From Georgenia sp. SYP-B2076 (GTDB lineage Bacteria > Actinomycetota > Actinomycetes > Actinomycetales > Actinomycetaceae), in assembly GCF_003991205.1 (NCBI RefSeq), contig NZ_RXOZ01000007.1:1-64000 (forward strand): a stretch of 64,000 bases of DNA, given 5' to 3'. The position numbers and the translations under genes are program-made. The notes beneath the pieces are model-generated. The model made no database searches, had not been told where the DNA came from, and saw only the letters and a list, made by a program, of their open reading frames with translations. Shown here in pieces: positions 35,770 to 44,210 of this stretch; within the stretch, counting starts at the first letter, position 1; the number at the start of each line of letters is the position of its first letter.

Positions 35770-36948
35770 TCACTGAAGGAGCTGGAGCACGCCCTGGGGG
35801 ATCTGGTTCGCCTGCGCGAGCATCGCGGTGCCGGCCTGGGACAGGATCTGCGAACGGGTGAAATTCGTCATCTCCTGAGCCATGTCGGTGTCGCGGATGC
35901 GGGACTCCGAGGCGGACAGGTTCTCGATCGAGACGTTGATGTTCTTGACCGTGTGCTCGAGCCGGTTCTGGTAGGCGCCGAGGTCTGCGCGGGCGGTCGA
36001 GATCTTCCCGATCTGCGCATCGATCATCTTGATCGACGCCTGGGCGTTAATTGCGCTGTCGAACTTGAGGCCGCCGGTAACGGCGGCACCCGCCACACCC
36101 GCGGCGAGTCCAGTGCCACCGGGGGTCGTGTTGTCAGCGGTAGCGAGGGTACGGCCGTCGAGCGCGGTCACAACGATGTCCGTGCCAGCACCGTTTGCGT
36201 CCTTCTTGACGGAAACCGAGAAGTGCTCCGCAAACGCCGCATCCTTGCGGAGCGCGTCCGCAAGACCCTCGACACTGGTGAAGGCGCCCGGAGCACCGAG
36301 GTTGCCAGTTGTAACTGTCGTCTTCTCACCACCGCCATTGGTAGTGAATGAGAAGGCGCCGCCCACCGCCGCGATGCTCGCGACCGCAAAGGTGGTGCCA
36401 GAGGTGGTCAGGTCCCCGCCTGTGAGGGTGTTAGCCACCGCCTTGACATTCGCGGCTCCGAGGTTGACGGCGATCTGACTGTTGGTGTCGCCATCGGCTC
36501 CGACCTGAAACTTCAAGGTGCCAGCCGTACCGTCCAGCAGCTTAGTGCCGTTGAAGTTAGTGGACTGCCCGATACGGTCGAGCTCAGCGACGAGGTTGTC
36601 AGACTCGGTCTTGATGTTGGTGCGTGCCGCGGGGTTGTTCGAGTCGTTGGCCGCCTGAACACCGAGGTCGCGCAGACGCTGCAGGATCGAGTGCACCTCG
36701 GTGAGCGCACCCTCAGCGGTTTGGACGACAGAGATACCATCCTGGGCGTTGCGGGCAGCGACCTTGAGGCCACCGACCTGCGAGCGCAGGCCCTCAGATA
36801 TGGCCAGACCGGCGGCATCGTCCGCGGCCCGGTTGATGCGGAACCCGCTGGACAGCTTCTCCAGCGACTTGCCGAGGTCGTTCTGGGTGTTGGAGAGGTT
36901 GCGGTACGCGTTGGTCGCCGCAATGTTCTGGTTGATCGAGAGACCCAT
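35770..36948 (-). CDS. fliC: flagellin
   Basis: 392 residues. The conserved N-terminus (MGLSINQNIAATNAYRNLSNTQNDLGKSLEKLSSGFRINRAADDAAGLAIS) and C-terminus (DTDMAQEMTNFTRSQILSQAGTAMLAQANQIPQGVLQLL) enclose a short variable centre of about 130 residues. It is the only flagellin gene in the window. Its leader has sigma-28 boxes, a GGA-loop hairpin and an AGGAAGAAG ribosome-binding site. Confidence 0.97.
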   Translation of the reverse strand: MGLSINQNIAATNAYRNLSNTQNDLGKSLEKLSSGFRINRAADDAAGLAISEGLRSQVGGLKVAARNAQDGISVVQTAEGALTEVHSILQRLRDLGVQAANDSNNPAARTNIKTESDNLVAELDRIGQSTNFNGTKLLDGTAGTLKFQVGADGDTNSQIAVNLGAANVKAVANTLTGGDLTTSGTTFAVASIAAVGGAFSFTTNGGGEKTTVTTGNLGAPGAFTSVEGLADALRKDAAFAEHFSVSVKKDANGAGTDIVVTALDGRTLATADNTTPGGTGLAAGVAGAAVTGGLKFDSAINAQASIKMIDAQIGKISTARADLGAYQNRLEHTVKNINVSIENLSASESRIRDTDMAQEMTNFTRSQILSQAGTAMLAQANQIPQGVLQLLQ

Positions 36949-36956
36949 GGTGTCTT

Positions 36957-37000
36957 CTTCTTCCTGAAGGCTGATCGAGAAACCGCCCTTCCGTGGGCAG
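36957..37000 (-). promoter_or_regulatory. CsrA-type GGA hairpin and Shine-Dalgarno in the flagellin leader
   Basis: As minus-strand RNA, CUGCCC-ACGGAA-GGGCGG forms a 6-bp stem (one U-G pair) with the loop ACGGAA at 36983-37000. A second GGA lies 28 bases downstream in the Shine-Dalgarno AGGAAGAAG. The hairpin begins a few bases after the expected transcription start. Bacillus subtilis hag has a similar pair: one CsrA site in an upstream hairpin and one over the ribosome-binding site. Confidence 0.72.
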
Positions 37001-37009
37001 TCACCCGTT

Positions 37010-37036
37010 ACATCGGCCGTAGACCTTCAGGTGTGA
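37010..37036 (-). promoter_or_regulatory. sigma-28-type promoter of fliC
   Basis: On the minus strand TCAC, 15 bases, GCCGATGT. Flagellin is the classic sigma-28 target, so this site anchors the interpretation of the other four copies of the motif. Confidence 0.82.
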
Positions 37037-37056
37037 GGAATTGGAGGAAGACTCTC

Positions 37057-37905
37057 TCAGACCGCTTCCAACTCCACTGATGTGCGGGCTGTAGCTACCT
37101 GGGTTGCCGAGGTGCGGGAGATGGTGCCGGTGGCGCGCTCGGCGACCGCCGCGTAGTACGCCTGCCGTCGGCGCTCGGCAACTCCAGGAACCGGGGGTGC
37201 CATCGGCACCAGCTCAGGGTCGAGCGAAGTATTGATGGCGTCCTTTAGCATCGACAGCGCCTGCGTGCGCAGCTGGCTGATCCGCGACTGGGTCACGCCC
37301 ATCTCGGCGGCCAGATCGACCACCGGCCGGTCGCGGAAGAAGAGCTCCTCGACAACATGGCGCAGCCGCTCGGGCAGCTCGACTACCGCGGCTGTGAGGT
37401 AGTGCAGTTTTTCGCCGACGAGCAGGCGCTCCTCTGGGCCAAGGCCGGAGGCCGACAGGTTTTCCGCGGCGGCGGCGCCATCACCGTCGATGCTGAGGAC
37501 GCGCCGCTCGACATCACCCTGGGTGGCCTCGACCTCGGCGACGTCGACCCCCATGGCTTCGGCAAGCTCCTCGCGGGAAGGCTTGCGCCCCAGTGCTGCG
37601 GTGAGCTGGTCGCTGAGCTCGGTGAGCTGGCGCGCGCGATGACGGGCCCCGCGGGACGCCCAGTCCATCCCCCGCAGCTCGTCCACGATGGCGCCGCGCA
37701 CCCGGACTGTGGCATAACGCCCAAAAGGCACGCCAAGGTCGGGATTGAACGCCCGAGCGGCCTGGACCAGCGCGAGCGACCCGGCGGCCGCGAGCTCGTC
37801 GCGCTGGACGTGTGCGGGGACGCGTCGGATCATCTCGGATACGTGGTACCCGACGAGGGGCAAGTTTTGGACGATGAGCTCGTCCTGCTCGCGGCGACCG
37901 ATCAC
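37057..37905 (-). CDS. fliA: RNA polymerase sigma-28 factor FliA/WhiG family
   Basis: 282 residues. Region 2 (NLPLVGYHVSEMIRRVPAHV, AARAFNPDLGVPFGRYATVRVRGAIVDELRGMDW) and region 4 with the helix-turn-helix VVDLAAEMGVTQSRISQLRTQALSML are clear; region 3 lies between. About 40 extra C-terminal residues follow. It starts with GTG. It should recognise the TCAY-N15-GCCGAT boxes found in this island. No such box precedes fliA itself, so it is probably expressed earlier than its targets. Whether an FlgM anti-sigma exists is not visible here. Confidence 0.93.
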   Translation of the reverse strand: MIGRREQDELIVQNLPLVGYHVSEMIRRVPAHVQRDELAAAGSLALVQAARAFNPDLGVPFGRYATVRVRGAIVDELRGMDWASRGARHRARQLTELSDQLTAALGRKPSREELAEAMGVDVAEVEATQGDVERRVLSIDGDGAAAAENLSASGLGPEERLLVGEKLHYLTAAVVELPERLRHVVEELFFRDRPVVDLAAEMGVTQSRISQLRTQALSMLKDAINTSLDPELVPMAPPVPGVAERRRQAYYAAVAERATGTISRTSATQVATARTSVELEAV

Positions 37906-37932
37906 GGGCCTGTCTCCAGTCGGGACATCCCT

Positions 37933-38014
37933 ATCTCGGCAGACCGAGATCAGGACGGTGTACGGGGAAGTTGATAAATAACAGATAGAACACGTTCATC
38001 AACAAGCGATGAAC
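37933..38014. promoter_or_regulatory. two palindromes and an AT-rich patch in the fliA-flgN divergent region
   Basis: ATCTCGG-CAGA-CCGAGAT (37933-37950) lies in the fliA leader, and GTTCATC-AACAAGC-GATGAAC (37994-38014) beyond it, separated by an AT-rich patch (GATAAATAACAGATAG) that is exceptional in this GC-rich DNA. The patch is the likely fliA promoter area and the palindromes possible operators or leader structures. The rest of the 378-bp gap holds the flgN promoter and no supported gene. Confidence 0.6.
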
Positions 38015-38213
38015 ACTCTGTCGTCAGGAATTCCGCCGCCCACCGGGTGCGTCATTCTTAGACAACCGGACGGTCTCACACCGCAATGTCGGGAGCAAGC
38101 ATTTCCGAAGGTGGTGTGATCGACGTCACAGCGCAAACTTCTAAGACCGCGTCAGAGACGCTTCAGCAAGCGGCCAAGGCGCCCCCGGAGCGTGAAGCAC
38201 AGCCACGATGTCC

Positions 38214-38240
38214 TCACACAACGCCCGCCGCGGCCGATCG
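38214..38240 (+). promoter_or_regulatory. sigma-28-type promoter of the flgN-flgK-flgL-fliW operon
   Basis: TCAC, 15 bases, GCCGATCG on the plus strand, 44 bp before the flgN ATG. It is the only copy of the motif on the plus strand that I found before a gene and precedes the only plus-strand flagellar operon. The leader has just one GGA, in the ribosome-binding site ACGGAGG. Confidence 0.76.
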
Positions 38241-38283
38241 TGAGGTCGACCGGCAAGTTGGCGATCGACAACGGAGGTGGGAC

Positions 38284-38766
38284 ATGCCCCTCAAGGACCT
38301 GTCAGATGTCCTCTGGCGCGAGCGCGAACTCCTCGAGCAGCTCCTGTTCAAGCTCGAGGTCGAGCAGCTCCTCCTGGTCAGCGGGCGCACCAAGCGTCTC
38401 CCGCTGGCCACCCGGGAGGTCGAAGAGGTTCTTGAGCTCATCCGTGAGGCCGAGCTGGGCCGCGCCGTCGAGGTCGACTACGCCGCCACCACGCTGGGCC
38501 TGCCCGAGGGCGTCAGCCTGCTGCAGCTTGCCCAGGCCGCGCCGGCCCCGTGGGACGGCATCCTGCTCGAGCACCGCACCAACTTCATCCGGTTGACGGC
38601 CGAGGTCTCGGACATCGCCCACAGCAACAGGGACCTGCTGGCGTCGTCGCACCGGGCCACGCAGGAGACCCTGATGGGTCTGCAGCTCAGCGTGCAGACC
38701 TATTCCCCCACCGGCGCCGCTACGCCCGCCTCGGTCGGCGCCCAACTGTTCGACGAGAAGTTCTGA
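38284..38766 (+). CDS. flgN: FlgN-type chaperone for hook-filament junction proteins
   Basis: 160 residues starting MPLKDLSDVLWRERELLEQLLFKLEVEQLLL; ACGGAGGTG precedes this ATG. Helical throughout, with the FlgN-like pattern of an early E-R-E-L-L-E-x-L-L-F-K-L helix. In known systems FlgN protects FlgK and FlgL before export, and here it is encoded directly before both. A longer upstream reading overlaps the promoter and is rejected. Confidence 0.85.
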   Translation: MPLKDLSDVLWRERELLEQLLFKLEVEQLLLVSGRTKRLPLATREVEEVLELIREAELGRAVEVDYAATTLGLPEGVSLLQLAQAAPAPWDGILLEHRTNFIRLTAEVSDIAHSNRDLLASSHRATQETLMGLQLSVQTYSPTGAATPASVGAQLFDEKF

Positions 38767-38776
38767 GGATTCATTG

Positions 38777-40249
38777 ATGAGTACCTTCTCCGGCCTCAAT
38801 GGGGCGCTGACGTCGCTCGTCGCCCAGCGCCAGGCGCTCGAGATCGCCGGGCAAAACATCGCCAACGTCAACACCCCCGGTTACACCCGTCAGCGGGCGA
38901 ACCTGCAGTCGATAGAGGGCTCGGCGGCGCCCTCTATGAACAGCACTGCCGGAGCCGGTCTGAACGGCGGCGTCAACGTCACCTCCTTCGATCGGCTCGG
39001 CGACATCTTCCTCGAGGCTCGGACACGCCAGGAGACCTCCTCGGCTGCTTACCTCGATGCCATCGCCGAGGCCTATTCGCTCCTGGAGTCTGGCATCGCC
39101 GAACCCGGCGAGAAGGGCCTTTCGGCTCAGCTCGACACCTTCTTCACGTCCTGGGAGGACGTCGGCAACCGCCCGGACGACCCGGCCGCCCGCGCCGTGC
39201 TGCTGGAGAACGCCAGTGCCCTGGTGGCCCGAATTGCGACCGGCTATCGCGCCGTGGAGTCCCAGTGGGAGGCCACACGCACACAGGCCGACGCGCTGAA
39301 GACAGAGGTCAACACCACCGCCGATGCCGTCGCCGACCTTAACGGCCGGATCCGCACCATCACCGTCTCGGGTGGCAGCCCCAACGCGTTGATCGACCAG
39401 CGCAACCAGCTCCTCACCAGCCTCGCATCGCTCATCGGTGGCGAGGCGCGGGCGCGCGAGGACGGCACGGTCGACCTCATGGTCGGCGGCAACGCGCTGG
39501 TGCGCGGCGACAAGGCCAATCATGTGGAGGTCGAGGGCGCAAGCACGCTGAGCGCGCTCGGGACACCCCCGGGGGCCACGGATCCGGTTGTGCTGACGTG
39601 GAAGGGGTCCGGCAATACGGTCGGTGCCACAGGCGGGCGTCTGGCTGGTTTGCTAGCCGTCCTCGCGCCGTCGAACGGTTCAGGCACAGGCGGCCCGCTT
39701 GCCGAGATGGCAAGCAAGTACAACGCGCTCGTCACCAACAACGGCGTTCCCTCAACGGGCCTGGTAGACGTTGTCAACGCGGCTCACCAAGGCGGCTATT
39801 TGCCAGACGGCACCACGGGCGGCCCATTCTTCACCGCGCCGCCCTACTCCGGAGCCGCCGCCCTCTCCGTCAAGGTGGAAGTGCCGAACATCACCGGAGT
39901 CGCCACGGTCGGGAAGGACGCAGCCGGCATCGGGCCCCTGGGTCCGATGGACGGCTCGAACGCAGAGAAGATATCGCGCCTGGCCGGTGGGGTCGGCGCA
40001 CTCTGGTCCCGGACCGTCGTCGACCTCGGTGTCCAGACCCGTACGGCCACCCAGCGTGCGGCCAGCGCCGAGTCCACCCGGTCGGTCGCCGAGGGCCTCC
40101 TGCTGTCGCAGACCGGCGTCAACCTCGATGAGGAGACGGTAAACCTCATGGCGAGCCAGCGCGCCTACGAGGCGGCCGCCCGGGTGATCACGACAGTGGA
40201 CGAAATGCTCGACACGCTCATCAACCGCACCGGCGTGGTGGGGAGGTAG
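38777..40249 (+). CDS. flgK: hook-filament junction protein FlgK (HAP1)
   Basis: 490 residues. The N-terminus has LTSLVAQRQALEIAGQNIANVNTPGYTRQR and the C-terminus SQTGVNLDEETVNLMASQRAYEAAARVITTVDEMLDTLINRTG, both diagnostic. The ATG is preceded by GAGG; a TTG one codon earlier is possible. It follows flgN by 10 bp and precedes flgL by 2 bp. Confidence 0.95.
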   Translation: MSTFSGLNGALTSLVAQRQALEIAGQNIANVNTPGYTRQRANLQSIEGSAAPSMNSTAGAGLNGGVNVTSFDRLGDIFLEARTRQETSSAAYLDAIAEAYSLLESGIAEPGEKGLSAQLDTFFTSWEDVGNRPDDPAARAVLLENASALVARIATGYRAVESQWEATRTQADALKTEVNTTADAVADLNGRIRTITVSGGSPNALIDQRNQLLTSLASLIGGEARAREDGTVDLMVGGNALVRGDKANHVEVEGASTLSALGTPPGATDPVVLTWKGSGNTVGATGGRLAGLLAVLAPSNGSGTGGPLAEMASKYNALVTNNGVPSTGLVDVVNAAHQGGYLPDGTTGGPFFTAPPYSGAAALSVKVEVPNITGVATVGKDAAGIGPLGPMDGSNAEKISRLAGGVGALWSRTVVDLGVQTRTATQRAASAESTRSVAEGLLLSQTGVNLDEETVNLMASQRAYEAAARVITTVDEMLDTLINRTGVVGR

Positions 40250-40251
40250 CC

Positions 40252-41187
40252 ATGATCGGACGCGTCACACAGCAGGGGCTGCAGCAGGCCTCGCTGAAGA
40301 ACCTGCAGAGCAACCTGTCGAGGATGTCGCAGCTGCAGTCCCAGCTCTCCTCGGGCAAGGGCATCACCAAGGCGTCGGACGACCCGGCCGGCATGGTCGA
40401 CGCCATGCGCATCCGTTCGGACCAGCGCGCCACCGCGCAGCACGCGCGCAACGCTTCGGACGGTGTCGGCTGGCTCAGCACCGTGGACACCGCGCTGCAG
40501 AACTCGACCGCACTCCTGCGCCAAGCTCGCGACCTTACGGTGCAGGGCGCCAACAGCGGCGCGCTCAGCCAGTCCGCCCGTGACGCATTGGCGGCGGAGA
40601 TCCGGGCCACCGGTGAGGCGATTCGGGAGCAGGCGAACTCCAAGTACCTAGGCCGGTCCGTCTTCGCGGGAACCTCCAATGCCACCGTAGCCTTCGACGG
40701 CCCTGGCGCTTCGCCTGGTACCGGCTACGGATTTAATGGCAATAGCGGCACGGTGAACCGCCGGATCTCCGATGCCACCACCGTGCGCGTCGACTCGAAC
40801 GGCGCGGCTGTCTTCGGCACGGAGCAGTGGCCGGCAAGCGGATCTGCCGCTCCCGACGTCTCCGTGTTCGCTCTGCTTGAGAAGATCGCGACGGACCTCG
40901 AGGCAGGGACTTCAAACGTCAGCACTCATCTCAACGACATCGACATCCGCATGAACAAGATGCTCGGCGAAATCGCCACCTCCGGCACCCGCTACAAGCA
41001 GGTCCTCGAGGCCCAGGACACCATCGAGGGTCGCGCACTCACCTTGAAGACCCAGCTGACCGCCGTCGAGGACGTCGACCTCGCCGAGACGATCGTCGAG
41101 CTCCAGATGCAGGAGGTGGCCTACCAGTCGGCGCTCAGCGCCACGTCCCGGGCGCTGCAGCCGAGTCTCCTAGACTTCCTGCGATGA
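40252..41187 (+). CDS. flgL: hook-filament junction protein FlgL (HAP3)
   Basis: 311 residues, flagellin-like at both ends: SNLSRMSQLQSQLSSGKGITKASDDPAGMVDAMRIRSDQRA at the N-terminus and a C-terminal helix ending in TSRALQPSLLDFLR. The second junction protein between hook and filament. It overlaps fliW by 4 bases. Confidence 0.95.
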   Translation: MIGRVTQQGLQQASLKNLQSNLSRMSQLQSQLSSGKGITKASDDPAGMVDAMRIRSDQRATAQHARNASDGVGWLSTVDTALQNSTALLRQARDLTVQGANSGALSQSARDALAAEIRATGEAIREQANSKYLGRSVFAGTSNATVAFDGPGASPGTGYGFNGNSGTVNRRISDATTVRVDSNGAAVFGTEQWPASGSAAPDVSVFALLEKIATDLEAGTSNVSTHLNDIDIRMNKMLGEIATSGTRYKQVLEAQDTIEGRALTLKTQLTAVEDVDLAETIVELQMQEVAYQSALSATSRALQPSLLDFLR

Positions 41188-41612
41188 GCACCGCCCCGAA
41201 CGACGCCCCCGCGCAGACCACCACTGACGACGGCGCGACCGTCCTGACGTTCCTCGAGCCGCCGCCAGGACTGGGGCACCTCGACCGCTTCGCGCTCAAG
41301 CCACTCGACGAGTCCGGGCAGCTCTTCACGCTGCGCAGCGTCGACGCCCCGGAGACGCGGCTGTTCCTGCTGGACCCGGAGCCTTTCTTCCCGGATTACC
41401 GCCCTCGCATCGGCGCCGAGACCTTCCAACGCCTCGGCGTGGACGGTGGCGAGGCGACCGTGCTCGTAGTCGTCCGCCCCGGCACGGAGGGCTCGCCGCA
41501 CACGGCGAACCTGCTCGCACCCGTCGTCATCAACGCGGCCACGGGCACGGCCGTGCAGACCGTGCTCGACGGCGACGAGTGGCCGCTACGCGCACCGCTG
41601 ACCGCCGCCTGA
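41184..41612 (+). CDS. fliW: flagellar assembly factor FliW (CsrA antagonist)
   Basis: 142 residues with the family run FLEPPPGLGHLDRFALKPLDESGQLFTLRSVDAPETRLFLLDPEPFFPDY and TANLLAPVVINAATGTAVQ. FliW binds either flagellin or CsrA; free FliW removes CsrA from its targets. It ends the flgN operon under a sigma-28-type promoter, while csrA ends another flagellar operon 32 kb away. The first 15 residues are disordered. It is convergent with the next gene, 23 bp apart. Confidence 0.93.
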   Translation: MSTAPNDAPAQTTTDDGATVLTFLEPPPGLGHLDRFALKPLDESGQLFTLRSVDAPETRLFLLDPEPFFPDYRPRIGAETFQRLGVDGGEATVLVVVRPGTEGSPHTANLLAPVVINAATGTAVQTVLDGDEWPLRAPLTAA

Positions 41613-41635
41613 GCGTCGTCGCCTGATACCGCGCC

Positions 41636-43132
41636 TCAGCCGGCCGCGTCCGGCCCCAGCTCCGGCGCCTGCCGGATCCCGAACCGCTCCCCCAGCGCGC
41701 GCCGGGCCGCGAACCAGCCGCTCATCCCGTGCACGCCCGGCCCGGGCGGGGTGGACTCCGAGCACAGGTACACCCCGGGCACCCCGCCGTCGTACTCGTT
41801 CCACGCCACCCGGGGGCGGGCGACCATCCGGAACATCGTGATCGCGCCCGCGGCGATGTCCCCGCCGATGTAGTTGGCGTTGTGCTTGGACATCTGCGCC
41901 GCCGGGATGCACTGGGAGGCCACGACGACGTCGCGGAAACCCGGCGCGAACCTCTCGATCTGCGCGATGACGGTCTCCGTGATGTCCAGGGTGGACCCGG
42001 CGGGCACGTGCGCGTACGTCCACAGCGGCCGCCGCCCGCCCACCTCGCGGCCAGGGTCCGTCACGGTCGGGTCGGACACGAGCATCGCCGGGTGCTCGGC
42101 GTGCCGGCCGCTCGCCACGGTCGCCTCCGCGGCCGCCATCTCCGCGCGCGTGCCGCCCACGTGGACGGTGCCTGCCGCGCCCACCCGCCCGTCCGCCCAG
42201 GGCACCGGCCCGGAGAGCACGAAGTCGACCTTCGCGGCCGCGTTGCCGTACCGGAACCGCTCGAACGCAGCCCGCACGCCGGGCCGCATCCGCTCCCCCC
42301 AGATCTCGACCAGCGCCCGGGGTGTGGTGTCGAACAGGTACGCCCGGGCCCGGGGCAGCTCGCGCCAGGACGTCACCTGCGCCCCGGTGCGCAGCTCGCC
42401 GCCGTGGGCGCGGATGTCCGCGACGAGGGCGTCGGTGATGGCCTGGCTGCCGCCGACGGGCAGCGGCCAGCCGTGGGAGTGCGCCAGCGTCCCCAGCAGC
42501 AGCGCGGTGCCCGCCGTCGCGAGGGAGGGCATGGTGGTAACGGCGTGCATCGCGATGCCGGTGAGGAGCGCGGGGGCGACGTCGCCCGTGAAGCGGAGAT
42601 TCCACGCCCGCGTGCCCTGCTCGAGCATCGCGGCGCCGAACGCGGCCGCGCCCAGCAGCCCCTTCGGGCTGAACACCTCCCTCGGGACCGAGCGGTGGTC
42701 GCCAAGGCCCAGGGCGACCACGGCGTCGGCGCCGGCCACCAGCGGGTTCATGAGGCGGCGCCAGGCGGCCCCGTCCGCGCCCAGGCCGGCCGCGGTCTTC
42801 TCGAGGTCGGGGTAGGCCAGGCCGGCCGGGCGACCCTCGAGCGGCTGGGCGTAGGAGACCTCGGGGACGCGCAGCTCCACCCCGCGCGCCGGCAGGTCGA
42901 AGGCGCTCAGGAAGGGGCTGGCGAAGCCGAGGGGGTGGACGGCGGAGCAGACGTCGTGCAGGAGGCCCGGGGCGAGGCCGAGCTCGAGGCTCCGGGCGCC
43001 CCCGCCGAGGGTGGGCTGCCCCTCGAGGACGAGGACGCCCAGCCCGGCCCGCGCGAGCGTGACGGCGGCGGCCAGGCCGTTGGGCCCGGCGCCGACGACG
43101 ACAGCGTCGTGCTGCTCCCGCGCACCCGTCAC
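41636..43132 (-). CDS. phytoene-desaturase-like FAD-dependent oxidoreductase
   Basis: 498 residues. The N-terminal FAD-binding fold ([38 protein letters not shown]) and the C-terminal [28 protein letters not shown] match the NAD(P)/FAD-dependent oxidoreductase family related to carotenoid desaturases and amine oxidases. No carotenoid genes lie nearby, so the substrate is unknown. It lies 14 bp after a LytR_C-domain gene and may be cotranscribed with it. Confidence 0.85.
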   Translation of the reverse strand: MTGAREQHDAVVVGAGPNGLAAAVTLARAGLGVLVLEGQPTLGGGARSLELGLAPGLLHDVCSAVHPLGFASPFLSAFDLPARGVELRVPEVSYAQPLEGRPAGLAYPDLEKTAAGLGADGAAWRRLMNPLVAGADAVVALGLGDHRSVPREVFSPKGLLGAAAFGAAMLEQGTRAWNLRFTGDVAPALLTGIAMHAVTTMPSLATAGTALLLGTLAHSHGWPLPVGGSQAITDALVADIRAHGGELRTGAQVTSWRELPRARAYLFDTTPRALVEIWGERMRPGVRAAFERFRYGNAAAKVDFVLSGPVPWADGRVGAAGTVHVGGTRAEMAAAEATVASGRHAEHPAMLVSDPTVTDPGREVGGRRPLWTYAHVPAGSTLDITETVIAQIERFAPGFRDVVVASQCIPAAQMSKHNANYIGGDIAAGAITMFRMVARPRVAWNEYDGGVPGVYLCSESTPPGPGVHGMSGWFAARRALGERFGIRQAPELGPDAAG

Positions 43133-43146
43133 CGCATCAGTGTGAC

Positions 43147-43791
43147 CTAGTTGTAGTCGCCGCGGACCACGATCGCGATGTCGCTGTTCGCGGTCGCGCT
43201 GGCGGACTCGACGATGTTCGAGATGCCCAGGACCTTGGCCACCTGCTGCGCCGTCGCCTTGAGCTCGGCGTTGTTGTAGTACAGCGTGGTCGAGGCCGGG
43301 GCGGCGGAGCGGTAGTCGGCGGCGGCGCCGCCGCTGAAGCCCTCGCTGCTCAGCTCGGCGACGAGGTCGCCGGCGAGGCCGTTGATGCCGGCGCCGTTAA
43401 GGACGGCGATCTGGGCGGAGTACTTCACCGCGGGGGTGGGCTCCTCCTTCGTCGGCTCCTCGGTCGGCTCCGCGGTCGCCTCGGGAGTCGGGCTCGGCTC
43501 CGGGGTGGGCTCCGCCGTCGGGGTCTCGGGGGCCGCCTCGGCGGTCTCGGCGGCGGCCGGGGACGGCTCTGTGGTGGCGGTGGCGGACGCGGTGGGTGCG
43601 GCGTCGCCGGTGTTGCCCAGGAGCGTGATCGCGCCCCAGGCCAGGAGCGGGGCGAGGACGACGACGGCGACGATGGGGGCCAGCGCGTGCCACAGCGGGC
43701 GCGGGCTGCGGTGCACGCCCTGGGGGTTGCGGTCCCGGCCGGCGCGGTCGAACTCGTCCTCGGGAAAGTCCTCGTGGCTGTGCGTACTCAC
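43147..43791 (-). CDS. membrane-anchored LytR_C domain protein
   Basis: 214 residues: cytoplasmic N-terminus, one membrane helix (about 38-59), a Pro/Thr/Glu-rich spacer (about 62-122) and a C-terminal LytR_C domain (IAVLNGAGINGLAGDLVAELSSEGFSGG through IAIVVRGDYN). Such proteins are related to the tail of LCP cell-wall ligases but lack the catalytic LCP domain. The role is probably at the cell wall. Confidence 0.85.
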   Translation of the reverse strand: MSTHSHEDFPEDEFDRAGRDRNPQGVHRSPRPLWHALAPIVAVVVLAPLLAWGAITLLGNTGDAAPTASATATTEPSPAAAETAEAAPETPTAEPTPEPSPTPEATAEPTEEPTKEEPTPAVKYSAQIAVLNGAGINGLAGDLVAELSSEGFSGGAAADYRSAAPASTTLYYNNAELKATAQQVAKVLGISNIVESASATANSDIAIVVRGDYN

Positions 43792-43898
43792 GGGGTGCAG
43801 GGTATCCGTTCAGCCGCGCGCGGGCCGACTCCGACCCGGCCGAGGCGGCGCATTCGTGCCGTGCGCGAGTGGTTTGTCCTGTGAACCGTCCGGTGGGG

Positions 43899-44210
43899 CT
43901 ACAGGCCGGAGCCGAGGCGCCGCGAGGAGCGCTCGCGCTGGCGGGCGTCGCGCATGCGGCGCAGGCGCTTGACCAGCATGGGGTCGGCCGCGAGGGCGGC
44001 CTCGTTGTCGAGGAGGTGGTTGAGGACCTGGTAGTAGCGCGTGGCGCTCATGTCGAACAGCTCACGGATCGCCGTCTCCTTCGCGCCGGCGTACTTCCAC
44101 CACTGGCGCTCGAAGGAGAGGATCTGGGCCTCGGTCTCGCTCAGCCCCGCGGGAGCTGCGGCGTCGGCGGACGTGGCTGCGTCGTCGGCGTTCACGTGCG
44201 CTGAAGCCAT
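43899..44210 (-). CDS. DUF3263 protein
   Basis: 103 residues. The core ETEAQILSFERQWWKYAGAKETAIRELFDMSATRYYQVLNHLLDNEAALAADPMLVKRLRRMRD is the DUF3263 signature, a small helix-turn-helix-like protein common in actinobacteria and often near LytR_C genes, as here. GGAGG precedes the ATG. DNA binding is likely but not shown. Confidence 0.9.
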   Translation of the reverse strand: MASAHVNADDAATSADAAAPAGLSETEAQILSFERQWWKYAGAKETAIRELFDMSATRYYQVLNHLLDNEAALAADPMLVKRLRRMRDARQRERSSRRLGSGL

